Shown here one piece after another: positions 1-8,191 of a stretch of 64,000 nucleotides of DNA. The translations under genes and the position numbers were made by a program. This stretch comes from Planctomycetota bacterium (lineage in GTDB: Bacteria > Planctomycetota > Phycisphaerae > Phycisphaerales > SM1A02): positions 276,618-340,617 of the forward strand of contig JAIOPG010000006.1 in the NCBI GenBank assembly GCA_021414025.1, in the 5' to 3' direction. The notes below the pieces were generated by a model. That model worked only from the letters and a program-made list of their open reading frames with translations, was not told where the DNA came from and searched no databases. Within the stretch, counting starts at the first letter, position 1. Each line of letters opens with the position of its first letter.

Positions 1-175
1 CCCAGCAGTTGGACTCGATTTCCCGGAAAACCTTGCCGTCGATCATGATCCGCGCCTTGCAGTCGGCGCAATGCTCCAGCGAGATCCAGCCGCCATAGCC
101 GTAGCGCTCGCGCAGATCGGGCCAGCGCTCGGGCAGCATGTGGGTGTGCAGGTCGATCGTGCGGGGCGTGACCAT
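1..175 (-). CDS. nbaD: 2-amino-3-carboxymuconate-6-semialdehyde decarboxylase, 5' part only
   Basis: The reading frame starts at an ATG at 175 and runs off the left edge, so only the first 58 or so residues are present. They read MVTPRTIDLHTHMLPERW, then RYGYGGWISLEH, DGKVFREIESNCW. This matches the N-terminus of ACMSD-type amidohydrolases, including the metal-binding HxH motif (His10, His12) and the GYGGW and NCW signatures. The family decarboxylates 2-amino-3-carboxymuconate semialdehyde, the product of 3-hydroxyanthranilate dioxygenase, which steers kynurenine-pathway carbon away from quinolinate. It lies 40 bases downstream of the dioxygenase gene on the same strand, so the two very probably form an operon. 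Confidence 0.85.
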   Translation of the reverse strand, partial: MVTPRTIDLHTHMLPERWPDLRERYGYGGWISLEHCADCKARIMIDGKVFREIESNCW

Positions 176-215
176 GCCCGGATGCTATCGACGCGGGGGC
201 CGGCGCTCGGCGGCG

Positions 216-830
216 CTACGCCTTCAGCGGCACGGGCTTGGTGATGCGGGTGCCGCACTTCTTGCAGGTGCAGAGGCTGGGTGTGACCCAGAATTCCTCC
301 ATGGCCTCGCTGAAATGCCGGACGATGTCCACGCAGGCGAACTCCTTGTCGTAGACCAGGGCTCCGCACTTTTCGCAGTAGAAGATCAGGTGTTCTGTCT
401 CGGTCGGCGGGCGGCGGCGCTCCACCACCAGGCCGATGGTGTTGGGACCGCGGCGCGGCTGGTGCGGCACGCCGCCGGGGATGAACATGGCCTCGCCTTC
501 GCGCAGCAGAATGTCGCGCATGCCGCGGGCGTCGCGGACGCGCACCGAGACATCGCCCTTGATCTGCATGAAGAACTCCTCGGAGTTGGTCATGTGGAAG
601 TCGTTTCGGGCGTTGGGGCCGGCGATGATCATGATGAAGAAATCGCGCCCGCTGAAGAGGTACTTGTTGGAGACCGGCGGCTTCATGAGGGGCCGGTTGG
701 CCTCGATCCAGGTGGGCAGATGCACCGCGTCGCTGACGCCGCCAGCGCCATCCCAGCCGGTGGGATCGCCCAGCGAATCCAGCGCGGGAAAGGGCGGAGC
801 CACAACGGCGGTGGGGTTGGTGGCGCTCAT
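216..830 (-). CDS. nbaC: 3-hydroxyanthranilate 3,4-dioxygenase
   Basis: This 204-residue cupin enzyme opens the ring of 3-hydroxyanthranilate in tryptophan/kynurenine degradation. The iron ligands are visible in NDFHMTNSEEFF (His, then Glu) and GGVPHQP (second His). The C-terminal part carries two CxxC pairs (CEKCG and CKKCG), the rubredoxin-like zinc/iron knuckle typical of bacterial members. I start at the ATG at 830 (MSATNPTAVV) rather than at codons further upstream: a TAAACT hexamer sits seven bases before it and there is no Shine-Dalgarno site, which fits a leaderless transcript. The next gene on the strand is the decarboxylase for its product. Confidence 0.93.
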   Translation of the reverse strand: MSATNPTAVVAPPFPALDSLGDPTGWDGAGGVSDAVHLPTWIEANRPLMKPPVSNKYLFSGRDFFIMIIAGPNARNDFHMTNSEEFFMQIKGDVSVRVRDARGMRDILLREGEAMFIPGGVPHQPRRGPNTIGLVVERRRPPTETEHLIFYCEKCGALVYDKEFACVDIVRHFSEAMEEFWVTPSLCTCKKCGTRITKPVPLKA

Positions 831-837
831 AACCCGG

Positions 838-866
838 AGTTTATCAATGCCGCGCAGGGTGACCAA
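838..866 (-). promoter_or_regulatory. Predicted promoter of the nbaC operon
   Basis: On the minus strand TTGGTC (866-861) is followed after 17 bases by TAAACT (843-838), and the nbaC ATG begins after seven more bases. The spacing suits a housekeeping sigma factor and predicts transcription starting at or very near the A of the start codon. Confidence 0.5.
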
Positions 867-899
867 GCGATTGCGGCGCAGAATCAGCGAATCGGGATC

Positions 900-928
900 C
901 TTGATTTGCCCGCGTGGTGGAAATCAAG
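900..928. promoter_or_regulatory. Inverted repeat, candidate operator
   Basis: CTTGATTT at 900-907 and AAATCAAG at 921-928 are perfect eight-base inverted arms around a 13-base spacer. The repeat lies between the divergent nbaC and desaturase genes, just upstream of the predicted nbaC promoter. A dimeric regulator is plausible, but the repeat could be chance and no regulator gene is adjacent. Confidence 0.4.
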
Positions 929-989
929 TGCTACACTTTGCCCGTTGGCATGCGCTTCGTTCTGCCGGCACACCCAAGGAGTCTTCGAG

Positions 990-2000
990 TTGAATCAATC
1001 GGCAGAGGCAAGCGTTCTCGTTCTTGAAAAGCCACCCTTCGAGTCCATGACCAGCGGCGCCGACGCCGCGGATGTCGGCATCGGCGAGCCCTCCTTTGAC
1101 ATGGAGCCGATCGAGACGCCGCGCAAAGTCAAGATCGCCATGCTGGCGGCGGTCATCTTTCCGCCGATCGGCGTGCTGATCTCCATGGTGCTGCTGTGGG
1201 GCGGCCTTTTCAACGCAACCGACCTCATTCTGCTGGCGAGCATGTATGTGCTGACGGGCTTGGGCATCACCATCGGCTACCACCGACTCTGCACGCACAA
1301 GGCCTTCGCCACCCGCAAGCCCGTGGCGCTCTTCTTCGTCATTTTCGGAAGCATGGCGGCGCAGGGCCCCGTGATCTGGTGGTGCGCGACGCACCGCCGC
1401 CATCATCAGTATTCCGACCAGGAATTCGATCCCCATTCGCCGCACGCGGCGCGGGACCCCGGGATCGTCGGATTCTGCAAGGGCTTCGCCCATTCGCACA
1501 TCGGCTGGCTCTTCGAGAAGGAGCAGGTGGACTTCAAGCGCTATGTCCCCGACCTTCTGGCCGATCCCATGATCATGCGCCTCAACAACTTATTCACGCC
1601 GCTGCTCATCGCCGGGCTGCTGCTGCCGGCGCTCGTCTCCGGCTTGATCACCATGACCTGGACCGGCGCCGCGCTGGGTCTGCTCTGGGGCGGGCTGGTG
1701 CGGATCTTCCTGCTGCATCACGCCACTTGGAGCGTGAACTCGGTCTGCCATGTCTGGGGCAAGCGCGAATTCCGCTCGGGCGACGAGAGCCGCAATAATC
1801 CCTTCATCGGGATCCTGGCCCTGGGCGAGGGCTGGCACAACAATCATCACGCCTTTCCGGCGAGCGCGCGTCACGGCCTGAAATGGTGGCAGTTCGATCT
1901 GAGCTGGATGGTGATTCGCACCCTGAAGGGGCTCGGCTTGGTGTCCAAGGTGCGGCTGCCCGACAAGGAGCGCATGGAAGCGCGGCGGCGCAGGGCCTGA
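990..2000 (+). CDS. Acyl-CoA (stearoyl/delta-9 type) desaturase
   Basis: A membrane di-iron desaturase of 336 residues that would introduce a cis double bond into saturated acyl chains. All three histidine clusters are present in the family order: HRLCTH after the second membrane span, HRRHH, and HNNHH (in EGWHNNHHAFP). Four hydrophobic spans flank them. I choose the TTG at 990 because AAGGAG lies at 976-981, eight bases ahead of it; the alternative ATG at 1047 (MTSGADAAD) has no such site. The frame stays open far upstream, but that part has no recognisable domain and overlaps nbaC antisense. Confidence 0.9.
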   Translation: MNQSAEASVLVLEKPPFESMTSGADAADVGIGEPSFDMEPIETPRKVKIAMLAAVIFPPIGVLISMVLLWGGLFNATDLILLASMYVLTGLGITIGYHRLCTHKAFATRKPVALFFVIFGSMAAQGPVIWWCATHRRHHQYSDQEFDPHSPHAARDPGIVGFCKGFAHSHIGWLFEKEQVDFKRYVPDLLADPMIMRLNNLFTPLLIAGLLLPALVSGLITMTWTGAALGLLWGGLVRIFLLHHATWSVNSVCHVWGKREFRSGDESRNNPFIGILALGEGWHNNHHAFPASARHGLKWWQFDLSWMVIRTLKGLGLVSKVRLPDKERMEARRRRA

Positions 2001-2030
2001 GTCACTCGGGGCCGCGACCTAAGGAGTACA

Positions 2031-2861
2031 TCAATACCACTGGAACGCGCCGTGCTGGCGCTTGCCGTGCAGGCTCATGCCGTGGGCGGCCACTTCGGCG
2101 TCACGCCATTGCTGCTGCTGCCGGAGGCGCCGCGTCTTCTCGAACTTGTAGGACCAGTAGCCCGGATCCAGGAAGCGGACCGCCTTGTTGCGGTGGGTCA
2201 GGGAGTCACGCGGCTTCATGCCCTTGCTCTGCTTGACCAGCAGCTGGGTGATGGATCCGAAGTGGTGCAACCAGGCGGCGCCGGTGATGGTGGTCTCGAT
2301 GCCGCGCGAGCGGAGTGCGTGGAAGAAGAGCTCGTCTTCGGCGCCGTAGAGCCGCGGCTCGGCGTGGAAGTAGCCCGCCTCCGCAAAGACCGATTTATGG
2401 ATGACCAGGCAGACGGGATTGACCCCTCCGCGCCGTTCGACCTTGGCCATGCGGGTTGTCGCATCGACGGCGAAGGCGGGGAAGTCGTAATCAAATTCCA
2501 GTTCGACCATCGCCGGTGAAATCACGCGGAGTCCGAGTCGATTGGCGGTCCCGATGAGCCCCTCGATCCAGCCCGCCGAGGCCAGGATGTCGTTGTTCAT
2601 GACGAAGGTCCACTCCGCCTGCAGCGCCAGAATGCCCTGGTTCATGGCGATGCTCCAGGGCATGTTCGCCGAGTTGAGGATGAGACCGCCCAGGGGCAGG
2701 CTCCGCAGGTAGTCGGGGGTACCGTCGGTGGAGAGATTGTCGACCGCCACCACGCGATCCAGCGGCGTGCCGCTCGCCACCAGGCTTTCGACGCATTTTT
2801 TGGTGTAATCGACTGCGTTGTGGCACGCGAAGGTGATGGCGTAATCAGTCTTGGGAATCAT
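2031..2861 (-). CDS. Glycosyltransferase family 2
   Basis: A 276-residue GT-A fold transferase. The N-terminal half has the nucleotide-binding strand pattern (ITFACHNAVDYTKKC, VVAVDNLSTDGT) and the acidic motif MNNDI that stands for the metal-binding DxD in this family. The later GAEDELFFHALRSRG motif corresponds to the ED region near the catalytic base. No membrane span or signal peptide is evident, so it should act in the cytoplasm on a lipid-linked or protein acceptor. The ATG at 2861 opens directly on the first beta-strand. It is divergent from tyrA; the frame's upstream extension is an antisense shadow of tyrA. The donor sugar cannot be read from the sequence. Confidence 0.88.
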   Translation of the reverse strand: MIPKTDYAITFACHNAVDYTKKCVESLVASGTPLDRVVAVDNLSTDGTPDYLRSLPLGGLILNSANMPWSIAMNQGILALQAEWTFVMNNDILASAGWIEGLIGTANRLGLRVISPAMVELEFDYDFPAFAVDATTRMAKVERRGGVNPVCLVIHKSVFAEAGYFHAEPRLYGAEDELFFHALRSRGIETTITGAAWLHHFGSITQLLVKQSKGMKPRDSLTHRNKAVRFLDPGYWSYKFEKTRRLRQQQQWRDAEVAAHGMSLHGKRQHGAFQWY

Positions 2862-2981
2862 CGTTGCATGCTCATGGGTGCCGGCGCGCCGACGACGGCC
2901 GCATCCTAATCGTACATGTGCGCCGCGACTAAGATGCGACCCACGGCACGACCCGCGCGGGCCGCAACCCAAGGACGATTC

Positions 2982-4061
2982 ATGGCCGAAGAGAATTTGG
3001 ACAATGTGCGCGAGCGGATCCGTCAGATCGACCTTGAGCTGGTGGCCCGCGCCGCCGAGCGCTCGCGATTGGTGAAGCAGGTCGGCCAGATCAAGCGGCG
3101 CCTGAATATCTCGACCGTGGACTATGCCCAGGAGCGCGCCGTGCTGGAGCGGGCGCGGGTGGCCGCGGCGGAGCATGGGCTCGATCCCGGCGTTGCCGAG
3201 GATCTGCTGGCGCGGCTCATCCGTGCCTCGGTGACCGCGCAGGACCAGGACAGCCTGCGGTTTTCCGCGGCGGGGGCGGGCAAGTGTGCCGTGATCGTGG
3301 GTGGAGCCGGGCGCATGGGCGGATGGATGAGCCGCTTCCTCTCGGCGCAGGGTTTCCAGGCGGGATCGCTCGATCCCGCGGGCGCGCCGGAGGAGAACGA
3401 GTGGGCGCGGGGAGCGCTGGCCGGCGCCGATTTCGTGGTCTGCTCCACGCCGCCGGCCGCCACGGCCGAGCTCTACGCCGCCTGGGCCAAACAGCCGCCC
3501 CGCGGCGTGGTGGTGGACATCGCCAGCATCAAGACGCCGCTCATTGAGCCGATCCGCGCGCTGCAGAAGGCGGGCGTCAAGGTCGCCTCGATCCATCCGA
3601 TGTTCGGCCCCAGCGCGGTGCTGCTGCGCGACGCCGATGTGGTGATCTGCGACACTGGCGACGCCGCGGCCTCCAGTGCCGTCGAGAAACTCTTCCTGCC
3701 GACGACGGCGAACATCGTGCATCTGCCGCTGGCCGACCATGACCGCGTGATGGCCGACCTGCTGAGCCTGGCCCATGCGACCGCGATCGCCTTCGCGCTG
3801 GCGTTGCCCAAGACCGAGCATCCCGTGCGCAGCACAACCTTCCTGGCCCTTGAGACGCTGGCCGCGGCGGTGGTGCGTGAAAGTCCCGACGTCTACTACG
3901 AGATCCAGTCGCGCAATCCCTACTCCGCGGCGGCGATCGAGCGTCTGCGCGGCGCCATCGATCGCGTGGTTGAAGCGATCTCGGCCAAGGATTCCAAGGC
4001 CTTCGCGCAATTGATGGGCGAGGGGCAGGCGCGGACGCCCAAGGCCCGAAGCAAGCCATGA
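2982..4061 (+). CDS. tyrA: Bifunctional chorismate mutase / prephenate dehydrogenase
   Basis: A 359-residue T-protein for tyrosine synthesis. Residues about 1-90 form an AroQ-type chorismate mutase helix bundle (VRERIRQIDLELVARAAER, KQVGQIKRR). From about residue 105 comes a Rossmann prephenate dehydrogenase with the nucleotide loop VIVGGAGRMGG and the family signature IHPMFGP. Length and domain order match the enterobacterial TyrA. AAGGA sits eight bases before the ATG at 2982. The gene's TGA overlaps the ATG of a SPINDLY-type glycosyltransferase by four bases (ATGA), an unexpected partner for an amino-acid biosynthetic enzyme. Confidence 0.93.
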   Translation: MAEENLDNVRERIRQIDLELVARAAERSRLVKQVGQIKRRLNISTVDYAQERAVLERARVAAAEHGLDPGVAEDLLARLIRASVTAQDQDSLRFSAAGAGKCAVIVGGAGRMGGWMSRFLSAQGFQAGSLDPAGAPEENEWARGALAGADFVVCSTPPAATAELYAAWAKQPPRGVVVDIASIKTPLIEPIRALQKAGVKVASIHPMFGPSAVLLRDADVVICDTGDAAASSAVEKLFLPTTANIVHLPLADHDRVMADLLSLAHATAIAFALALPKTEHPVRSTTFLALETLAAAVVRESPDVYYEIQSRNPYSAAAIERLRGAIDRVVEAISAKDSKAFAQLMGEGQARTPKARSKP

Positions 4062-5851
4062 GCGAGGTTGGTCGCAACGATCCCTGCCCCTGCGGAAGCG
4101 GGCGGAAAGCAAAGAACTGCTGCCACCGCGCCGAGGTTCCCGCCGCCAAGGTGGGCTCGGTCGTGCTGCCGGCCATGGGCGGCGCCCCGGCGCGGAAAGT
4201 GCCCAATGCGGAGGCGGTGCTGGTCGCGCTCGAGCTGCAGAAGCGACGCGAGTTGCCTCTGGCGGAGCAGATCTACGCGCAGGTGCTCGCCGCGGATCCG
4301 GACCAATCGGATGCGATGCTCTTTCTTGGCGTCCTGCGGCATCAGGTGGGTCGAAGTGCGGAGGGTGTCGAGCTGATGCGGAAGGCCGTCAAGCTCAAGC
4401 CGAACAACCGGCTCTATCTCTACAACCTGGCGAAAGTCAGCGAAGAGCTGGGCCATCTTTCGGAGTCCATCGATCTCTACCAGCGCTCCCTGAAGATCGA
4501 GCCAAGCCCCGACGCCTGCAACAACCTTGGAAGTCTGCTGCTCGGGCAGGGCCGGGTGGAGGAGGCCATCGCCTGCTACAAGCGCGGCAACGCGCTGGAC
4601 CCGAGCGACATCTGGCAGCAGAGCAATCTTCTCTACGCGATGAATTTCACGGCGGATCCGGATCTGCAATCCATCTTCGAGGAGCACCGGAAATTCGGCG
4701 AGCGATACGAACGGTCCATCGCGGGCGCGGCGCCGCAGATCGCGGAATCCGACCGCGGCGCGAATCGACCGCTCCGCATCGGTTACGTCTCCGCCGACTT
4801 CCGCCAGCACTCCGTCGCCCACTTCATCGAGCCGGTCTTGGCGGCGCACGACAAGACCAAATTCGAAGTGTTCGCCTACTACAACCAGTTTGTCGGCGAC
4901 GAGATCACGCAGAGAATCGAACGCCAGGTGGCCAACTGGCGCACGATCGCCAGCTTTTCCGACGAGAAGCTGGCCGGCCTGATCCGGGCGGACGCCATCG
5001 ACATCCTGGTCGACCTTTCAGGCCACACGCCGCTGCACCGGCTGCGCACATTCGCGCTCAAGCCGGCGCCGGTGCAGGCGACCTGGCTGGGCTATCCCAA
5101 CACCACGGGCCTTCGCTCGATGGACTACCGGATCACCGACGCCTTCGCGGATCCGGTCGGCATGACCGAGGCGCTGCACACCGAAAAGCTCATCCGGCTG
5201 CCCGAGAGTTTCTCCTGCTTCCTGCCCCCCGAAACTTCGCCGCCGGTCGGGCCACTGCCGGCGCTGAAGTCCGGAAGCGTCACCTTCGGCTCCTTCAACA
5301 ACTTTGCCAAGATCACTCCGCAGGTCATCGAGACGTGGGCGAATATTCTTCTGCGTCTTCCCACCGCGCGACTGGTGCTGAAGTACCGCGGTGTGGGGGA
5401 ACCCGCGATGCAGGCGATGGCGCACCAGGTCTTCGCCCGGCATGGCGTGAGCGCCGAGCGGGTTCAGATGCTGGACAAGGATGCCTCGCAGATGGCCCAC
5501 ATGGAGCGTTACAACTCCATCGACATCGGCCTTGACCCATTTCCCTACAACGGGTCGACCACCACCTGCGACGCGCTGTGGATGGGCGTGCCGGTGGTCA
5601 CGCTCGCGGGGCGCAGCCATGTGGCTCGCGTCGGTGTGAGCCAGATGAGCAACCTGGGATTGCTGGAGCTGATCGCCCGGGACCGGGACCACTATGTGGA
5701 GCTGGCCGTCGGATTGGCCGGCGATCTCGAGAGGCTCAAGTCACTGCGCGCCGGCTTGCGCGAACGCATGAAAGCTTCTTCATTGATGAATCCCGAGCGG
5801 CTGACGCGCCATTTGGAGCGGGCCTATCAGGAGATGTGGACCAAACGATGA
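4058..5851 (+). CDS. SEC-C/TPR/SPINDLY-type GT41 O-glycosyltransferase, copy A
   Basis: This 597-residue protein has three parts. Residues 9-22 are a SEC-C zinc motif (Cys10, Cys12, Cys21, Cys22). About 45-205 are TPR helices. About 237-590 are a GT41 catalytic domain of the plant SPINDLY type, shown by DFRQHSVAHFIEP, GHTPLHRL, GYPNTTGL, FGSFNNFAKITP (Lys418) and FPYNGSTTTCDALWMG (Asn498). The family transfers GlcNAc or fucose to Ser/Thr of proteins bound by the TPRs; the donor here is unknown. NGSTTT replaces the NGTTTT of most paralogues. Its N-terminal half is closest to copy H, 25 kb away. It is translationally coupled to tyrA and separate from the main array. Confidence 0.92.
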   Translation: MSEVGRNDPCPCGSGRKAKNCCHRAEVPAAKVGSVVLPAMGGAPARKVPNAEAVLVALELQKRRELPLAEQIYAQVLAADPDQSDAMLFLGVLRHQVGRSAEGVELMRKAVKLKPNNRLYLYNLAKVSEELGHLSESIDLYQRSLKIEPSPDACNNLGSLLLGQGRVEEAIACYKRGNALDPSDIWQQSNLLYAMNFTADPDLQSIFEEHRKFGERYERSIAGAAPQIAESDRGANRPLRIGYVSADFRQHSVAHFIEPVLAAHDKTKFEVFAYYNQFVGDEITQRIERQVANWRTIASFSDEKLAGLIRADAIDILVDLSGHTPLHRLRTFALKPAPVQATWLGYPNTTGLRSMDYRITDAFADPVGMTEALHTEKLIRLPESFSCFLPPETSPPVGPLPALKSGSVTFGSFNNFAKITPQVIETWANILLRLPTARLVLKYRGVGEPAMQAMAHQVFARHGVSAERVQMLDKDASQMAHMERYNSIDIGLDPFPYNGSTTTCDALWMGVPVVTLAGRSHVARVGVSQMSNLGLLELIARDRDHYVELAVGLAGDLERLKSLRAGLRERMKASSLMNPERLTRHLERAYQEMWTKR

Positions 5852-5952
5852 AGGGAAGCGGCAAAATTCGCGAAACTGCATAAACCCGCAAACTCACTTA
5901 TACTTGCCCCTCGTCTTATTCTGAATCAAACCACTTTCAATTGGAGATCACA

Positions 5953-6513
5953 ATGCGAATCAAGTTCCTGTCTGCTGTGTTGCTTGCGTGCTGCCTCGGG
6001 GCGTGCTCGACCCCAAAGACCGCTGAACAGCGGAAGTCCCTCGCGGACACCGTTCAGACCGTCATCTCGGACATCAAGTTCCAGGATCCCACCATCAACA
6101 AGTTCTTCACCGACAGCTATGGCTACGCGGTGATTCCCGCCGTCGGCAAGGGCGGCTTCATCATCTCCGGCGCCGGCGGCGACGGAGAGGTGTGGAAGGG
6201 CGGCAAGCTGGCCGGCTTCTGCACCATGGGCCAGGCCTCGATCGGCGCGACCGTCGGCGGCCAGGGCTTCAACGAGTTCATCTTCTTCAAGGATGCGGCC
6301 ACCTACGACTCCTTCGTCGCGGGCAAGTTCGCCCTGGCGGCGCAGACCTCCGCGGTCATCGTCTCCTCCGGCGCCGGCGCCGCAGCCGGATACCAGAACG
6401 GCGTGGCGGTTTTCGTGAACGGACTCTCGGGCGCGATGCTCGAGGCTTCTGTCGGCGGCCAGAACTTCAAGTTCGTGCCGGCCCCCGGCGTTGCAGCCCC
6501 TGCGAAGAAGTGA
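5953..6513 (+). CDS. SYLF (Ysc84-type) domain lipoprotein
   Basis: A 186-residue lipoprotein. Residues 1-17 form a signal peptide ending in the lipobox LGAC (Cys18). The rest is a SYLF/DUF500 lipid-binding domain, recognisable from YGYAVIPAVGKGGF, the glycine-rich GAGGDGEVW, QGFNEFIFF and SAVIVSSGAGAAAGY. Bacterial members are small secreted or membrane-anchored proteins of unclear role. GGAGA lies six bases before the ATG at 5953. A strong intrinsic terminator follows, so it is probably monocistronic. Confidence 0.88.
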   Translation: MRIKFLSAVLLACCLGACSTPKTAEQRKSLADTVQTVISDIKFQDPTINKFFTDSYGYAVIPAVGKGGFIISGAGGDGEVWKGGKLAGFCTMGQASIGATVGGQGFNEFIFFKDAATYDSFVAGKFALAAQTSAVIVSSGAGAAAGYQNGVAVFVNGLSGAMLEASVGGQNFKFVPAPGVAAPAKK

Positions 6514-6553
6514 TTCGCGGGTCCGTTTCGAGTCTGATTTGAAAAACATGATT

Positions 6554-6592
6554 CCCCGGCGTGCTTCAAACCGCGCCGGGGTTTTTTGTTTT
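6554..6592 (+). terminator. Intrinsic terminator after the SYLF lipoprotein gene
   Basis: CCCCGGCG (6554-6561) pairs perfectly with CGCCGGGG (6574-6581) around a 12-base loop, followed by TTTTTTG and a further T run. Confidence 0.9.
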
Positions 6593-6627
6593 TGCGCGTT
6601 TGGGCTGGGAAGAGCATTGCTCTTAGA

Positions 6628-7485
6628 ATGGCCGCGTTGTTCACCAATATTTCCACCTATCTTTTCGCGCCGTTGAGCGGGCTGTCGGAGCTTCGCGAAC
6701 GGCTCCGCGTCCTCTGTCGCGACGCCAACCTCAAGGGCACCATCATGCTGAGCCCGGAGGGGATCAACCTTTTCGTGGCGGGGACGCGGGAGGGCGTCGA
6801 CGCGCTGCTGGCCGAGCTCCGCGGCGTTCCGGGCCTTGAGAATCTGCGCCCCAAAGAAAGCTTCAGCGCCAAGCAGCCCTTCCGCCGCATGCTGGTGAAA
6901 GTGAAGAAGGAGATCATCGCCTTCGGCGTGGAGGGCATCGATCCGGCCCGGCGCACCAGCCGGAAGCTTCCGCCGCGCACGCTGAAGCAGTGGCTCGATG
7001 AGGGCAAGCCGGTCACGCTGCTGGACACGCGCAACGACTACGAGATCAAGATGGGCACCTTCCGCGGCGCGCGGCCCGCGGGAGTCCGGCACTTCCGCGA
7101 CTTTCCCCGCGCGGTCGAGCGGCTGCCGGAGGAGATGAAGCGGCAGCCCCTGGTCATGTTCTGCACTGGCGGCATCCGCTGCGAAAAGGCCGGGCCCTAC
7201 ATGGAGCGCGTCGGGTTTGAAAATGTCTTCCAGCTGGACGGCGGCATCCTCAAGTACTTCGAAGAGTGCGGCGGCGCGCACTACGAGGGTGAGTGCTTCG
7301 TCTTCGACCGCCGCGTCGGCGTCGACCCGCAGTTGCGCGAGACGAAATCCGCCTGCTGCTTCCGATGTCAGATGCCGCTGACCGTGGCGGAGCAGGGGAG
7401 CCCGCTCTACGTTGTGGGGGTCTCCTGCCCGAACTGCGCCGGACGCGGCGCACGGGCTCGCGACAGGGCGGCGCTGCGCGACTAG
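6628..7485 (+). CDS. trhO: tRNA uridine(34) hydroxylase (TrhO, rhodanese domain)
   Basis: A 285-residue protein of the former UPF0176/YceA family that hydroxylates U34 of tRNA as an early step towards 5-oxyacetyl or methoxy-uridine. The N-terminal ferredoxin-like domain (about 1-95) leads into a rhodanese domain (about 110-215) with the catalytic cysteine loop [11 protein letters not shown] and the preceding LLDTRNDYE. Cysteine pairs at the C-terminus (CCFRC, CPNC) complete the family pattern. The start is the ATG at 6628, which begins on the conserved ALFTNISTY strand. Confidence 0.92.
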   Translation: MAALFTNISTYLFAPLSGLSELRERLRVLCRDANLKGTIMLSPEGINLFVAGTREGVDALLAELRGVPGLENLRPKESFSAKQPFRRMLVKVKKEIIAFGVEGIDPARRTSRKLPPRTLKQWLDEGKPVTLLDTRNDYEIKMGTFRGARPAGVRHFRDFPRAVERLPEEMKRQPLVMFCTGGIRCEKAGPYMERVGFENVFQLDGGILKYFEECGGAHYEGECFVFDRRVGVDPQLRETKSACCFRCQMPLTVAEQGSPLYVVGVSCPNCAGRGARARDRAALRD

Positions 7486-7495
7486 GATTCGACGC

Positions 7496-8191
7496 ATGGC
7501 CAGCACCGAGCCATCCAACGTCGCACCCCCGCGCCGCAACCCCACCGCCGCGGCCGCGCTGCTGGCTGTCGGGGTCGCCTCTCTTCTGGATCTGGCAACC
7601 TCAACCTCGCTGAGCCTGACCGACCAGTCGCCCTCGTTCTACGTGCTGATGTTCCGGTTCGCCGATGACTACTCGAGCCCGGTCGCGCTGGCGAGCGCGG
7701 CAGTGGCGGGCCTGCTCTGGGTGATCCGTTCTCCGAGGGTCTTTCGCTACTTCTTCGACCTTGCGCTCTGGATGGCCATGATCGCCCTGCTGGACAATCT
7801 GGTCGGGCTGATCGTCAGCCTTTTCGACAAGCAGGACAACCCCAAGTTTCTGCTGCTTTCGGCGAGCCTGGTCTACCTCGAAAACATCGCGGTCTTCACG
7901 GCCTATTACTGGCGCTTCGACCACATCCACCATCGCGAGTTGGCCCCCGGCGAGACGTGCCATCCGGGCATCGTCTTTCCCCACCACACCATGACGTTCA
8001 AGACGCTGCGCGGATGGCGTCCGAAGATCGTGGACTATCTCTTCCTCTCCTTCAACACCTCCAGCACCTTCGGTCCGACGCTGCCGATTCCGTTGCGCGG
8101 CTCGATCCAGCTGGGCATGATGCTGCAGGTGACCATTGCCATGGCCGTGCTGGTGATGCTGGCGGCGCGGGCCATCGGCCTGATCAGCTAA
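7496..8191 (+). CDS. Multi-span membrane protein with a channel-like C-terminus
   Basis: A 231-residue integral membrane protein with about five hydrophobic segments (residues about 17-35, 60-78, 90-118, 125-148 and 200-228). Before the last span is FLSFNTSSTFGPT, which resembles the pore-helix and filter region of small ion-channel-like proteins; this likeness is from memory and weak. No enzymatic motif is seen. TAGGAT lies seven bases before the ATG and overlaps the trhO stop codon, so the gene may have its own leaderless transcript within a trhO operon. It meets the epimerase gene tail to tail with no gap. Confidence 0.7.
   Translation: MASTEPSNVAPPRRNPTAAAALLAVGVASLLDLATSTSLSLTDQSPSFYVLMFRFADDYSSPVALASAAVAGLLWVIRSPRVFRYFFDLALWMAMIALLDNLVGLIVSLFDKQDNPKFLLLSASLVYLENIAVFTAYYWRFDHIHHRELAPGETCHPGIVFPHHTMTFKTLRGWRPKIVDYLFLSFNTSSTFGPTLPIPLRGSIQLGMMLQVTIAMAVLVMLAARAIGLIS

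Noticed and set aside
138..989. Upstream extension of the desaturase frame
   Set aside because: Antisense to nbaC, no domain, and a good Shine-Dalgarno site marks the TTG at 990.
2862..4112. Upstream extension of the GT2 frame across tyrA
   Set aside because: It is antisense to the well-supported tyrA; the GT2 fold begins at the ATG at 2861.
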